DNA of 64,000 nucleotides from Alligator mississippiensis (taxonomy: Eukaryota > Chordata > Crocodylia > Alligatoridae): the NCBI RefSeq assembly GCF_030867095.1, contig NC_081828.1:52553434-52617433 (forward strand). The letters run 5' to 3'. A program made the position numbers and the translations under genes. Positions 40,126 through 52,867 of this stretch are shown here, piece after piece (within the stretch, counting starts at the first letter, position 1; every line of letters begins with the position of its first letter). Under the pieces are notes generated by a model. It had not been told where the DNA came from. It worked only from the letters and a program-made list of their open reading frames with translations, and ran no database searches.

Positions 40126-42996
40126 TACAAGTTTTGTGGCGATGGAAGCCAAAGAAGATCAATTTTAGGAGAGAAGTTTGCATTCTTCTGTGAGTTTCCT
40201 TCATTGTGTCATGAGAACATCTTTCATCATAATGCATCTGCATCTGAAGCAGGGTCAGCTCCATGCTGTGCAGATAGGGAAAGTTTATCCCTGTGTATGA
40301 TGCAGTAACTAATCACACAGCTTCTTTTAATTTCCAGTCCTGCATAGTAAAGGGAACAATCCCACCCAGGAACGTGCCAGTCTGCTGCCTCACTGAAAGA
40401 GCAAGCTCTTTAGCAATAATCTTTTTCATTTGGACTGTGCTGATGTGTCTTAGCTGCATCCATCCAGCTAGAGAAGCAGTATCACCTACACCTGAGGGCA
40501 GAGCTGGCTCTCCTGTAAAATGGCCCTGGATTATAGCTTCTGTCCCTGGTTTGGAGTCGAATCTTCCTCAGAGATGCGCCACTTTGATGCTGAACTCATT
40601 ACCACACTGACCCCTACTAGATAGAACAGAGCAGCTTATATAGCTTCTGGCTCATCCCATGTGTGAAAATGCCCTTGCTGCCCCTCCAGACTCCAGCTGG
40701 CATGTTAGCTGTGCACAGAAGGCTTGGAAGTTAGATTAGGTTTCCTGAGGCCACTGGGGCACAGGTCATGCCAGAACTGGGCTGCTAATGATTCAGAAAG
40801 AGAAAAACAAAGCCTTTGTGGCGATGCTGCTGAAGCTTTGATGTTGCTGGGGGTCCCTTAAATTAAATGCTACAGATGAGGACATGTCACATGGCAGTGG
40901 CATTCACTAATTTGCCTGCTCCCCAATCAAAGAACTGGAGTGGGCCCTAGGCAGAGATACTCCAGTATGACACATTAATGGTCAATTCCATGTAGTGAGG
41001 AGCTAACCTGGGCCATGCTGTCACTGCAAGTTGCTAAAGCAAATTCGATAATGGAGCTCTCCAAAAGCCAAGGATTTATATGAAAGGTAGTGCTTGTGAA
41101 TACTAGAGAAGGCAGACAATCCACATGCTTCAGGACATTAATCAATCTCACCATCTGGGATCTGGAAGAAATTTTGCCTTCTCTGATATAGTACAGCACA
41201 ACAGGCCAGGCATCTGGTGGGTTTTCTGTTTCCTTTGTTTACAAGGGCTTGGTCACTGCCAGAGGTAGGATACTGAGGTAGGTACAGACAAACCTGTCTT
41301 GTCCTTTGCTAGGAATAGCTCAGGTTCCTGAGTTCTTCAGTTTTTTCCTTTGAGATCTTCTGTGCCGTCTCCTTGGGTGAATCACCTGCTTTCTACCTCC
41401 TCTGCTGTAATTGTTTTATTTTTCATCTTAGAACTTAGGTGCTAAATGCTCAAATAATAGAGGTTTATTACATTAGACCGGCCTAACAATTTGCCTGAGA
41501 TGGACATATTTTTTCTAAAAACTTCTATGACTCCCATCCTATGTTCTTGTTTGGGGAGCCTATTCTGTTCCTTCTTCCCTAGTAAACCTTGCGTGGGAAG
41601 ACTTGCTGTCCAGGCATGAGAAATATTTCCTGTTGTATCCAAAAGCACCTTGAGATATTCACTTTTCTGTGTCTGCTTCTTTCCCAAAGGTCTGGGGAAG
41701 TGTAGTGTGATAGACGTAAGCAAGCTTTGGGGTATCTCAACTGTGCAGTTGGTCCAGCAGAAGATACCATCTACAAGAATTCTTAACTCTACCAATAGAC
41801 ATTTGTTTTCTTGTACAGCAAAGACCTCTAGTGGACATTCGAGGCAGTTCATCAGGTAAAATAATACTAGTGGTTCCAATGGAATTCATAAGGGACACCT
41901 TATAAAGGGATGGAAAGTAGAAAACCATACGCCACATCAGAACATTCCCTGTGGAATAGCATAAAATTTAAACTGCATTTAAACTGCAATGTGACATTAT
42001 ACACAGTAGTTGTGCCAGTTATATACAATGGAAAAAATCAGAAACATTTAATTGAGTTTCACAAACAACCTTAGCTCTGACCCCGTTGTCCTGTCCAGCA
42101 TCCAAATGTGATAAAGGAACACCTAGCAACATGACTTTTATCTGTAGGACTGAAGGCCCTTTGAAAAGGATGTAAGTAAGAGAGACATAATGGTGCAGGG
42201 CAGAACATTGTCTTGACCACAGTCTTCGCTCTAACCTATGGTAGGATTGGGACTAAGTCGTAGGCCCAGGACCACACAGCAACATGCAGCAATAATTTAC
42301 CATAGCAAAAGCTTACTGCCATATGGGTTTATTTTAATCTACATTACCACAGCTCTGGGTTTACTTAGGAACTTGTCAGTTGTCACTGGGGTATGCACCT
42401 TTGATTTGGTGATAGCCTTCCTCAGACAGAAGTGCCACCTTCCTTTGAGTCTGCACAGTCTCTATTAACTCTTCTTAGTTTGAATTACATTACAGAATTA
42501 TTTTTCCAGCATGCCTTTTGGACCTGTCCCTTTAAATATGGCCAAGTCATGCCCTGAAGCCCTAAAGTAGCCATTTTGTAACAAGGCACTGTGGGTTCCT
42601 TTTGAGGGACTGGTAAGCATTAGTTCCTGCAATGTTTCCCTTTGTGTTGGAGGGGATGGCTTGTTCTTGCAGACCTGGCTAGATTCTGCAAGTAAGAGTG
42701 GGAATAGATTTTAGCTGCTTCTGTTTAAAACTGAGGCTCTGAGCCAAGAGAAGGTCTCAGGGTTGAATTCTCCAAGGTACTGAGCACTTTGGCTCTGATC
42801 TAGCAAAGCACCTAAGCAAACAATAAATAGCAGTACAGTACCTCATGTCCTGAAAGCTAAGTAAGTACCTACATCCAGAGCTTTCCTGGATTAAGCCTTT
42901 AGCTTGCAAAAGTCTACACAGTTGTGTCTCTTCGACTCATCAGGAGAAGTGTCAATTAAGCAGTGATGCAAAGCTGTATTTTGTAGTTACTAGATG
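40126..42996. other. Intergenic DNA, no gene
   Basis: No gene is recognised. Around 42240-42290 the phrase 'cccaggaccacacagcaac' is a faint MIR-like trace on the minus strand. Confidence 0.5.
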
Positions 42997-43004
42997 GCGT
43001 AATG

Positions 43005-43191
43005 TAGTGGTGGGCAAAATGCGGCCCATGGGCCAAATGCAACCTGCCAGGCCATTCTATCTGGCCTGTGGGGCCCCTAAAAAACTTAGAAAATTTAATA
43101 TTTATCTGCCCCTGGTTGCTGTCATGTGGCCCTTGATGGCTTGCTAAAACTCAGTAAGCAGCCCTCCACCCAAAATAATTGTGTGCCCCTG
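43005..43191. mobile_element. Non-autonomous hAT transposon, short form
   Basis: It begins tagtggtgggcaaaat and ends attgtgtgcccctg, a short relative of the 1412-bp element at 5283-6694. Both outer parts match that element (for example ggccattctat, tggggcccctaaaaaa, ccctccacccaaaataatt), but the palindromic core is absent. An 8-bp target duplication with one mismatch flanks it: gcgtaatg at 42997-43004 and gcctaatg at 43192-43199. Confidence 0.9.
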
Positions 43192-43199
43192 GCCTAATG

Positions 43200-44990
43200 T
43201 ATTCACCTTCTCACAGCCCATTGCAGAGGAGTAATTTTGATTACAGGGTATACCTGTGCAAAAGGAAAACAGCAGTGAAGCATCACTCCTGCAGTTGCAC
43301 TATCTGAGGTCTTTGTGACAAGGATTATCAACCCCCACATTCAGGCATTAACTGAAAGCAAGAGAGATGCTTTACTGTGGTGAGCTGATTGTCCAAAGAA
43401 TTTGACTTCCATGTAGATATCAAAATAAGTGGTGAGGAGTCAATGATGAAGTTGCCTGTTGATAGTAAGGAGCTGAAGTCCATGAGCCAGGAGGTCTGTT
43501 CCAGTGCTGTGCGTCAAGCAGCGCTGAGCTCTTTGGGCTTTTAATCATGAGGGCTGAGCACTTGAAAACTTTGCCTTGAGCTCTTTTGAAAACCTATCCA
43601 TAGGTGTCTTTTCCATTTTGCCTCTGTACTTAGTTTCTTCTAATTCCTTGGAGATGGATGAAAGCAGGGCACTGTAGCCTGCTCTTGCAGCATACCTGGT
43701 CCCATTGGTGTGACATGTTCATGTGCTTAGTCCATATTCATGCTGTACACTGCCCCAGATACTCACAGTAGTGTTCAGGAGCTCTTCCATGTGTAGAGCA
43801 TCCACTGAATTGGATTTGCCACTAGGTAAGTGAGAGTGGGGTTGCACGCTAGGTCTTTGAGGAATTGGAATTTGACCAGAACCCTTTGTTCACGTGTCCT
43901 TGCCTATGCAGTAACTCGCTGCATTGCATTGTGCTCGCTTGTGCCTGAAGACTGTACAGTATGTTTGGAGCAGGAGTCTTATTATATGTTTGGTACACTT
44001 CATCTTCTGCAAACCACTGTGCCCCTTGCAGTGCTATATAAATAACAAATAGTATTTAAGCTCCTTGAACAATGAATGAATAGATCAAAGGGATTATTTG
44101 CATTTTATTTTCAGGCACTGTTTAATGGCGACCTTACAAATATCATTACATTATGAGCCCCAGAGTCGTGGATTAATTCTAGTCTGAGTAATTACATCCT
44201 GCCTAACTAAAATACCTCTCCCGCCCCCCAGCCCCATACTCCTGTAGTTTCAGAGAAGGGACTCATTTACTTTTATTCCAGGGGAACTTGTTCTGTTGCT
44301 GGCATTGCCTGGTTGCTGTGTCCCCCTCAAAGGCTGGCTTCATTTCAGAAGTGGGCAATATGAGCCTTGCAGGTAGCTGTGTAAAACACATTGGGCCCCT
44401 TCAGAAGGGAAGGTGCCAGTGCTGTAATGCAAATGCAGATTCTTCATTTAATAATGAAAGCAAGTGCAGGCTTTCAAAACCCCAGGAGTTCTGCTTTTTC
44501 ATTGCAACCCTCTAGCATCTATGTTTACCACAACACTTGATTTCCTTTGTCCCCAATCATTTTAATTTACTGCATTTGATATGTAGTAAATAATGCTCTT
44601 GCCCTTTCTAGTTATAAGAATGATTGTCATGCTGGTTGCATTTAAATTGTACAGTTACCTCCTCCTCAGCTGGGGGCTACTACAAGCTACGTAAATATTT
44701 AACATTTCTGTTCAGGCAACTTTGGCCCCTTGTATTATCCAGCCCACTCTGTCCTTTAATATTTTACATGAAATTACTATGATCAGAGTGCTAACAACGT
44801 TGAATAACAGCCTATCTTTAAATGTCTGAGTGTGGCTAGGATTGATTAACAATACCCAATGGGCATCTGGAAATCATTAATGGAGCCTTTGCGTGGATGA
44901 AGATCTGATGCCTCTGAGGTCAAACAAAATAATAAATTTAAATGTATGTCCTAGTGTGATGCTATAACATAGTAATAATAAGAGAAAGGA
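43200..44990. other. Intergenic DNA, no gene
   Basis: AT-rich intergenic sequence with no recognised gene or repeat. Confidence 0.5.
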
Positions 44991-44999
44991 GGCAGGAGG

Positions 45000-45175
45000 A
45001 TGTAGTAGCTGTGTGGGACCCAGGACTCCTGGGTCCTATTTTAGGCTTTGCGATTGACTTGTGTGGCCCTGGGCTTAGTTACTTAATTTCCTTGCTCATT
45101 ATTCTGCAAACTCTTGTGGACAGTATCTTTCCTTCCTCATGTGTTTGAGTAGTGTCTAGAGAAGTGGGCTTGTGA
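45000..45175 (+). mobile_element. MIR/CORE-SINE remnant
   Basis: Phrases 'gggacccaggactcctgggt', 'gtggccctgggcttagttac' and 'ttaatttccttgctcattat' follow the order of a MIR-type SINE: head, core, then a decayed tail. It is much diverged. Confidence 0.5.
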
Positions 45176-47855
45176 CTTCAGTTGGGGCCTCAAGAGACCA
45201 GAAGAGGCTTTAGATGCACTCAAGCCCTTAAAATTAAACTCCTGTTTTCCATCAAGCATCTGTTCAAGGGGATATTAAAAATGGAAGGTGAGATTGTCCC
45301 CTGTGGTGGAAACCATTTCAGGAAAGCAATGACATCCTGTCCTTTAAATGTGAATGGTGCCAGAATGATGAGGTGATGATTACCCTTGACAGACAGGCTA
45401 CTGGCAGCCCAGGGGGCTCATTCCCCTGCCCCTGCAAGAGGCAGGATGCATGGCTTTACATGGTACACCAACCACCCATGGATGGAGCCCTTCACCACTC
45501 CTGTTCTCCTAATACTCTGTGGAGGAAGGGAAGTTAATGCTGTTCCTAGCAGCAGTGGTTCCCAGAGAAGAGTGATGTGGGGAAATGGTTTATCCCTTGA
45601 AGTATTTTCCTCTGTGTTGCAAAGCCATGACTGCAAAGCTGTCTTTGGGAATGGTAGAAGCCATTGGTGACTGGGGAGCTGAGGCATCCAGAATATATCC
45701 ACTGTGGTCTTTTTGCTGCTGTGCCTGTTTTGCTTACTGAAACAGTAACTACGTTTAAGTCATGACATTAGACTTTTGCAAGACTGGGGTAGCTGAGGTC
45801 ATAAGCAGGCCCAGACTGTGTGAACAGAATGGTCTCTGGCTACAAAAGGCCCAGCATGCAGCCGGAGTGTGTGGCAGGTGCAATTCTGCAGGGACTCATA
45901 CATTTTATATTGTGCCTCTCTGTGCTGTAGCAATGAAGTTTGGCACCTGGGACAAAGCCTGCAGTGGCAGCCCGCTCTCTTCCCATGCACAGATCTGGGG
46001 GGCACGTGCCTCCCCATGCTTACCTGGGAGTGTGTGCAGTGGCAGCAGCCGCCCTTCTCCTGTCCCTGTGCCCCTCCCCCCACAAAAAAACCAAAACATA
46101 AAACAAGCCTCTCGCGGCTCCATCCCGCACCCTGCCACAGCTGGGCAGTGTCTGTTGGTGCCCTTTGCTTTGGCTGCTGGGATGGTCATCCCGCTTGCCC
46201 TCCCCACCTTGCTATAGCACTGATGCATCTTAAAAATGGCCCTTCCTCACTGTGGCAGGAGTGTGTGCTGGGGAGCACGAGGAAAGTGCAGTTTGCCTGT
46301 GCTCCTGCTTCCAGACAGTCTCCTTGGGTCTGGAGCAGTGCCTGCTACCCAGACTGGAAGGTTTCCTGCCAGGTGCTGGCCGTTAGGTTAGTGCATTCAT
46401 AGCTGACCCTGAGCACAGTCTTCCCTGCCAAATATTTGTTGGAGCTGTTCCTGTGAATGAGAACAGATAGACTTCTGGCAGGGTTTATCCGGCTGGGTTA
46501 GCAGCTCTGGGAAGTGTCTGATTCATAAATAGGCCACCAGGTGGTGCTGCAGCCCCTCCTCTGCCTCTGAGCCTTCCCAGAGTAGCAGAGGCTCCTTTCA
46601 CTTGGGCTGCTGTTTATTCCACTGCCATCAAACTTAGGGCCCCTTTGCTTTGATCCTGCAACCTCTCCTTCCTAGTCAAGGGACCACAACGATGTGTCCC
46701 AAAGGAAGGGCAGGAGGATCTTGGGGTGCAGGGTTTATCTGGATGAGGGACATCAAGGAGTTGCAGAGAACATGGCAGGATCCTGAAGGCAGTGGCACAA
46801 GGGTGTTTCCCCTAGGGAACCTTGCCCTGTTAGCAGGCAAGCAGGCAGGGGCTGTTCTTCATCTTCCTTTGGTGCTGGGTGTCTGTGAGGCCCTTTCAAA
46901 GCAAAGCAGTGAGTCAGTGATGGAATCAGTCATCCCCACAGCAAAAGAGGGTCTGCCAAGGAGTAGCTGTGCACCAGTGGGGTTGGCCATCACCTTGGGG
47001 CAGGTGTCTGGACAACATTCACTATTCCTTGCATATGTCTCAGGGACCCAACCCCATGCCCCAGCCCCTCATCAGCCCTGCCTGCAGCTGTGATATAACT
47101 CATCACGTCCCCAGCACTGTGCAACGGACTCAACTTTGGTGAATGCTCCCTGGCAGCTTGTTCCCTCTCAGACTGTCTGTCTCACTCTGCAGCCTTTTTT
47201 AGAAGGTCCTGAACTAAAATAATGACACCGTGGGCAAAAGTGAAGGCTGGAGATCATACACATGCATGAAAAATAACCTCTCATCTCTTATTTAATCAGC
47301 AGCTGAAGTCAGCGTAATCTATTACCTTTCCTTCTTCTCCTCAGTTCACAGGCTGGAAAACTAGCATCTTCACTGTCTGTGGTGAAAAATTGTTTTGCCT
47401 GTCCAGAATCTCCATAAGCTTCCCTCTCCTGCAAACTTTTGTTTGCTGGCATTGGCACTTCATATAACCGTTCCTCTCTTCCTTCACATCTCCAAACTGC
47501 CACTGATCTGCTCCTGGGTTTCCCAACCCCCAGACTGCAGGGGAAAGTACAGCCTGGCAGAGCAGAGCGGTACGCTCTCCACCTGTTTCTGCTAATACCT
47601 GGCTTCTCACGAAGATTTTCTACTATTGCTCTGATTGCCAGCATAGACCCAATGGGAGAATGAAACTACCTGTGTGATAATACCATACCTGTCCAGTAAT
47701 ACCATACCCCCATACCAGATCCTTCTCTGTGAGGTGAGGGAGGGCTGTGATGATCTCAAAATGCTTTTTTTGGCTGTCAGATGTTGATTTATTGGTCTTG
47801 CTTTACTTACCTTTGGGTCTTAAACACAAGCTCAGTTTTAAAACTGGCACAGATG
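45176..47855. other. Intergenic DNA, no gene
   Basis: GC-richer than the preceding part, so open frames reach about 177 codons (45869-46402, +), but they overlap on both strands and show no domain. A CTCF-like motif lies at 46534-46547. Confidence 0.5.
46534..46547 (+). promoter_or_regulatory. CTCF-like motif
   Basis: CCACCAGGTGGTGC matches the CTCF core CCASYAGRKGGCRS at most positions. With the minus-strand motif at 4717 it could in principle flank the IER5 domain, but both are weak single motifs. Confidence 0.3.
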
Positions 47856-47862
47856 TCTAAGC

Positions 47863-49592
47863 TTAATTCCACTTCTCACCAGGTAACAATTGTTCCCCCA
47901 GATCCTGGTGAACACCCCTGATAAACTTATAGGTGGTCACCAGATCACCCCTGAGCCTGTGCTTTTCCAGGCTGAAGAGTCCCATAGCTCTCAGCCTTTC
48001 ATCGTAAGGTCTGTTTTCCTGACCTCTGATCATGCGCATGGCTCTCCTCTGCACCCTCTCAAGCTTCTCCACATCCTTTTTGAATTGTGGGACCCAAAAC
48101 TGGATGCAGTACTCCAGCTGCAGTCTCACCATGGCCAAGTACAATGGGAGAAGGACGTCCTGGGATTTCCTTGTGAAGCATCTATGGATGCAAGCCAGCG
48201 TTTTGCTCGCTTTACTAGCTGCAGCATCACAGTCCGCTTCTGACACCAATGTCTACATCATTGATGAAGATGTTAAAAAGTATAGGCCCTAGGACAGAGT
48301 CTTGAGGGATCCCACTGGTCACAGTGCACCATGATGATTGACTTCCATCAGCCACCACCCTCTGGGTCCTACTGTGGAGCCAATTTCCCAGCCAGCGGAT
48401 CGTAGTGGACCCAAGGCCACAATTGGGCAGTTTTGCCAAGAGATGATAGTGGGATACCAGATCAAAGGCTTTTTTGAAGTCAAGATATATGACATCAATC
48501 TCTTCCCCCTTGTCCAGGTGATAGGTCACCTGGTTGTAAAAGGAAATAAGATTGGTCAAGCAAGACCAACCCGCAACAAACCCGTGCTGGGTATCTCTCA
48601 GGATATTGCCATCAGCTAGTCTGTTAAGGATGGCCTCTTCCATAAACTTTTCCAAGACCTTCCCCAGGAAAGAGGTCAGGCTGATGAGCCTGTAGTTTGC
48701 TGGATCCACTTTCCTCCCCTTCTTGAAGATAGGCACCACATTGGCCTTCATCCAATCTTTGGGCACTACACCAGAGCAACAGGAGTTCTCGAAGATCCAT
48801 GCCAAGGGCTGAGCTATGATGCTAGCCAGCTCCTGGAGTACCCTTTGGTGTAAACCGTCAGGGCCAGCTGACTTGAAGGTATCCAGCCTGCCAATGGTGT
48901 TCTTTCATGAGGTCAGCTTAGATGAAGGGTAAAGAATCCCCCTCACCCGGGCCTCCCTGACCCACAGTGGGCAGGGACATCCCATGGGAGTAGTGAAAAA
49001 CTGACGCAAAATACCCATTTAGCAAGTTTGCTTTTTTCTGGGCACCGGTTGTCAGTTGTCCCATCTGGTTCAGCAGGGGTCCAACGTTGCCCTTGCTTTT
49101 CCTCCAGCTCCCCACATATCTAAAAAAGGGCTTTTTATTGTCCTTGATATTTGTAGCTAGCTGGAGTTCCATCGCAGCCTTGGCATTCCTGGTTTGCTCT
49201 CTGCAGATCCAGACGAGTGCAGAGTATTCCTCCTTGGTGGTGGATCCAGTGCTCCATCCTTTGTAGGTCTTTCTTTTTAGACGCAGGAGGTCTGCTAGTT
49301 CCCTGGAGAGCCAAGGGAGCTGCTGTGCCCTTTTGCTGTCTTTCCTCCAAGACAGGATAGACTTTGCTTGCGCATCCAGGATTGCTCCCTTGAGGAGCAA
49401 CCACTCATCCTGAACTCCCCTCCTCTTTGGGTTGTGGCCCTTTAGGGCCTCACTGATTAGCCTCCTTAGCTTGTCAAAGTCAGCTTTCCTGAAGTCAAGG
49501 ACTTCTGTATTGCTGACTGACTTGCCAGCTTTATGGCAGATGGTGAAGGTGATCAGCTCGTGGTCACACTCACCCAGCTTCCCTTCGATCAT
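47863..49592 (-). pseudogene. CR1 endonuclease-RT remnant missing the catalytic palm block
   Basis: Three open pieces on the minus strand cover one ORF2 remnant. The first (49592 down to 48918) starts inside the endonuclease (GECDHELITF, the SDH block) and reaches the RT entry (KPFFRYVGSWRKSKGN, LLNGYFASVF). The second (48805 down to 48227) has the fingers ([20 protein letters not shown]), motif A ([13 protein letters not shown]) and motif B ([20 protein letters not shown]). The third (48249 down to 47863) resumes at KASKTLACIHRCF. About 100 codons between the second and third pieces, including the FADD catalytic block, are absent at about 48240. It cannot encode an active enzyme. Confidence 0.9.
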
Positions 49593-49660
49593 TAGGTCAC
49601 TGATTAGGTCATCCCCAGTTGCTAGTACCAGGTCGAGCAGCGCTTTACCTCTCGTCAGCC

Positions 49661-49706
49661 CGTGGATGACCTCTATCTCTCCTGTGTCAGATAGAGGTCA
49701 TCCACG
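49661..49706. repeat. Perfect 18-bp inverted repeat in the CR1 remnant
   Basis: Arm 49661-49678 is the exact reverse complement of 49689-49706, with loop ctcctgtgtc. It falls where the endonuclease reading frame of the CR1 breaks, so it looks like a later change to this copy and not a family feature. Confidence 0.9.
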
Positions 49707-49760
49707 CATGAGAGAAAGCTTTGCGACTGCTCGGATTTGGCCGAGTGCTCCTGCAACATA

Positions 49761-50999
49761 GATTCTGCAAAAGACTGGTCTTTTGCTCACCTATAAAGGG
49801 TTAAATTGCAACCCTCTAAGGGTTAGCAGGGATTTGTTGGTGCCATGTCTTAATGGTATTGTCTGGGTCTCCAGGGGAGAATGGAAGTTATAGAAATGCA
49901 GGCAGCACCTGTGAGCACAAAGGCGATTACTTGGTGGCTAAAGGAAAGGAAAATAAGTACGGTGCCAACTGCTTTTCCAGCTGTTCAGATGTAATGGGGT
50001 AAAAAAAGTGACCTTTACTGCAGGTTTGTGAGTCCGACCTGCTGCGACAGACCAAAAGGATCAAGCCAAGAGATACCGCTCTATGCTGCTGAATGTGCCT
50101 AGACAAAGGGGCGATGGGGAGTTGCATTTGGCTCAGATAAGGAAAGTGGAGATAATTAAACAAGAGCCTGAACCTACCAAATGGCACTGATAAGTCCCAA
50201 TCGTCCAGACATGGGCTGCTGGCTTGGTTCTTGGTTACCTTAAGGCTCCTTTATACCTCTCAGGTGGCTTGAAAATGTGTGGAAATGCCATATAACACCT
50301 GGTTGTTCTGCCAGAGCTAGGTTAAGGGGCTTTCAGATGAATGAGAACTAGGGCTCAAGCCTTTTCCATGTCCACATGTGCCTCCACAGTTGTGGCCTAA
50401 TCTGTGGCGTCTGACAGCAATAGCCCATCTCTGCTTGGAAGGAAGCTACCCCATGCAGACTAATCTTATGGGTTAGTCCAGTTAGGAGTTGGGGATCTTC
50501 ATGCGTTTTTTTTCCTTGGGTTTTTTTTTTTTTTTGGAGGGTGAGCGGAGGGGGGGTGGTTGTTTTATTTAAAAGAATATACAAAATCCTGCTTTCCTGA
50601 TCATGGAAAGAGTCAAATAGTTTCCCAGCTCTCAGCCCCAAACCTCCTTTAGCTGGCATCCTGACCCAAAGTCCATGTTCTAGCCTTTTCTCAGTGCCAT
50701 ACACCAGTGATGTTCAGCCCGTGCTGAAATGTCCTTTTCTGCATGTCTCGCTCCTCTTCCACCTGAGCTGTCTCTCATCCACCCACACACAAGCACTCTT
50801 CCCTAAACAATACCAAGCTGAGGCCCTTTTTCCAGAGCAGTCAGCCTTGCATTTGCCTTTTTTGGGCAAATACTTCAGGGGAAGATACAAGAAAAGAATT
50901 ATAGAATGAGCCACCCCATGGGACATTTCTTCCTGAGCCCTGTCAGCTAGCGATACTGGTTCATACCTAGAAATACAAGGGTTTTTCTCCTTCATATTT
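49761..50999. other. Intergenic DNA, no gene
   Basis: No gene is recognised. A T run lies at about 50521-50535. Confidence 0.5.
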
Positions 51000-52340
51000 T
51001 TTCATACTATCTGTTTTCACTGTATGTGCTTCATTATTCATAAAAATGTCATTCTTTTGTGAATCCTCCTATGTTCCTGCCCTCAATTATAGTTTATGGC
51101 AACGAGTTCTACAGGTTAATTATGTGTTGTATTTAAAAAAGTGCTTCCTTTATTGGTCCTAAATTCAGTGTGCTTCAGTATCACTGAATTACATTTTTTT
51201 TGCACTGAAAGAGAGGGTAAATAGGAGTGCCTGCTCTAGCATAGATACCTCAGTCATAGCCCTTCATCTCTCATGGTCCCTCTTTCTTGTCTCCCCTCTA
51301 ACCCTAAATAGTCCTAATCTTTTTAATCACTCTTCAAACAGAAGCCTTTTCATGCCTTTCATCCATTTCTCTCTGAAGCTGAGGTCTGCTTCTGCTCTCT
51401 CTTCTTTGAGATGATATGAGCACATGGTGTTCCAGGAGCAGGAACCCCATTGATGCTTTAGGTAATGGCAACATCATCTTTTCAAGGATGGGATTTTCGA
51501 AAGCTCCTGTGTTGGTTTAACTCTGCTACCATTGGTTTCCAACTACTTCTGAAAATTTCAGCCTCAGCATTTTTCATTCCCTTGCTAATAGAACCTCACA
51601 TTTTGTTTGCTTTTCTTAACTGCTGTTGTATGCTGCTCACAGGACCTTTCATTGAGCTGTTGACAACAGCACTCAGGTCTTTTTTTTCCCTAAGCAGCTC
51701 AAATATATTTAGAGCCCAGCCATGTGTACAAGTTGTCCAAACAGCCACTTTGGATGTGCCTCACTATGCATTTGTCAACAATAAATTTCAACTGCTACTA
51801 TGCTGCCCATTCATCTTGCTTTGACTTTGGCGTCTCCTCTACAGACTTGTCAACTTCCTTTTCAACAACTTATCCAGATTCTGAATAAATGCATAGATCC
51901 CTGACCCGGCTATGACTCTGGGGGCCCCAATGTTAACTTTAGCTATACTGAAAATAAAGGATTTATTACAACTTTGTTTTCCATCTCTCATGTAGCTTTT
52001 GATCCATGATTGTCATTGACCTCTCACCAAAATGTCTGCTCGGTTTCCTTAGCATCTTGGGAATGACCTGGCAAAAGGCTTTTTGAAAGTTAAAACAAAT
52101 TATATCAACTAATTTTGCTTTAGTCCCTCTTGCTGACTTGTCTTTAACATTCTAGTGGTTTAGAAGGGTTTAAGTTTCCTTTGCAGGGGGCCTGTTAGTC
52201 CATCTTGATCATAGACTTCACAGACTTTTAACTTTCTAGTTTTAATGATCAGTTCAGCCAGTTTTCCTGGCACTGGCCTGAGGCTCACAGATCTGGAATT
52301 GCCAGGATCACATGACACATCTTTTCTTTTTTTAAGATAT
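51000..52340 (-). mobile_element. Ancient CR1/L3 LINE, heavily decayed
   Basis: On the minus strand the sequence follows an old amniote CR1/L3. As read on the plus strand, typical phrases in order are: 'gagttctacaggttaatta' (about 51105), 'gagagggtaaataggagtgc', 'ctaaatagtcctaatctttt', a G-poor stretch, 'ctgacccggctatgactctg', 'aaggctttttgaaagttaaa' and 'ctgaggctcacagatctgga' (about 52280). These correspond to the 3' UTR, C-terminal and palm regions of the LINE. No open frame remains, and it is much older than the copy at 47.9-49.8 kb. Confidence 0.78.
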
Positions 52341-52859
52341 GTCTAATATTTGCTTTGGCACAACTGGCTTATATCCAGTGAACTAAATTCAGAGATGGTG
52401 GGTGAGGGGTAAGATGGAGGTTGATTGAGAACCACACCAGGAATTGATGTTACAATAAATGCTGAGAGGGGCAGAAAAAGATGCAGGTTTCCAATGGCAA
52501 AGTCTGACATTTCAGCATTTGTTTTTGTCTCATAAGGGAAAATTGTAGGGATCAATGAGAGCCACTTCCACATAGTGATCCTTCTGATGACCAAGAGCTC
52601 CCGAATCAACAAAAACACCAAAGCATACAAAGATAAAGATATGGACACCATTTTTGTCATATGAAAGAAGAAGAAGGGAAAGTTGTTCATTTTCTTGTTT
52701 TTTTTCCAGATTGTAAATTTCCAGATGGTGTGACCCAGAACATTTCTGAGGTTGAAATGTTTAGTACTGGTGTAGTACTGGTAGAAATGTTTAGTACAGT
52801 TGTTTAGTACTGGTATATTGGACTCACCTGAGAGGCTTTATGTCAAGTCTGTTTGGCAG
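52341..52859. other. Intergenic DNA, no gene
   Basis: A minus-strand open frame (52343-52690) has a hydrophobic stretch but no recognised family. At 52760-52815 'tttagtactggt' repeats two to three times as a small tandem array. Confidence 0.5.
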
Positions 52860-52867
52860 TTGCCTGC

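Larger units (their letters stand above)
47860..49760 (-). mobile_element. CR1 LINE, internally deleted and lacking its 3' end
   Basis: The minus strand encodes CR1 ORF2 from the end of the endonuclease to the C-terminal region. No 3' UTR or tctatgaa tail follows at 47860, so the 3' end has been lost; CR1 insertions normally keep it. An 18-bp palindrome lies near the 5' side of the remnant. This copy is more diverged than the one at 8255-10244. Confidence 0.9.

Noticed and set aside
45762-46402. Two overlapping frames of 151 and 177 codons
   Set aside because: No domain, no CpG island, no splice-like layout, and similar open frames occur on the opposite strand. Likely chance in GC-richer sequence.
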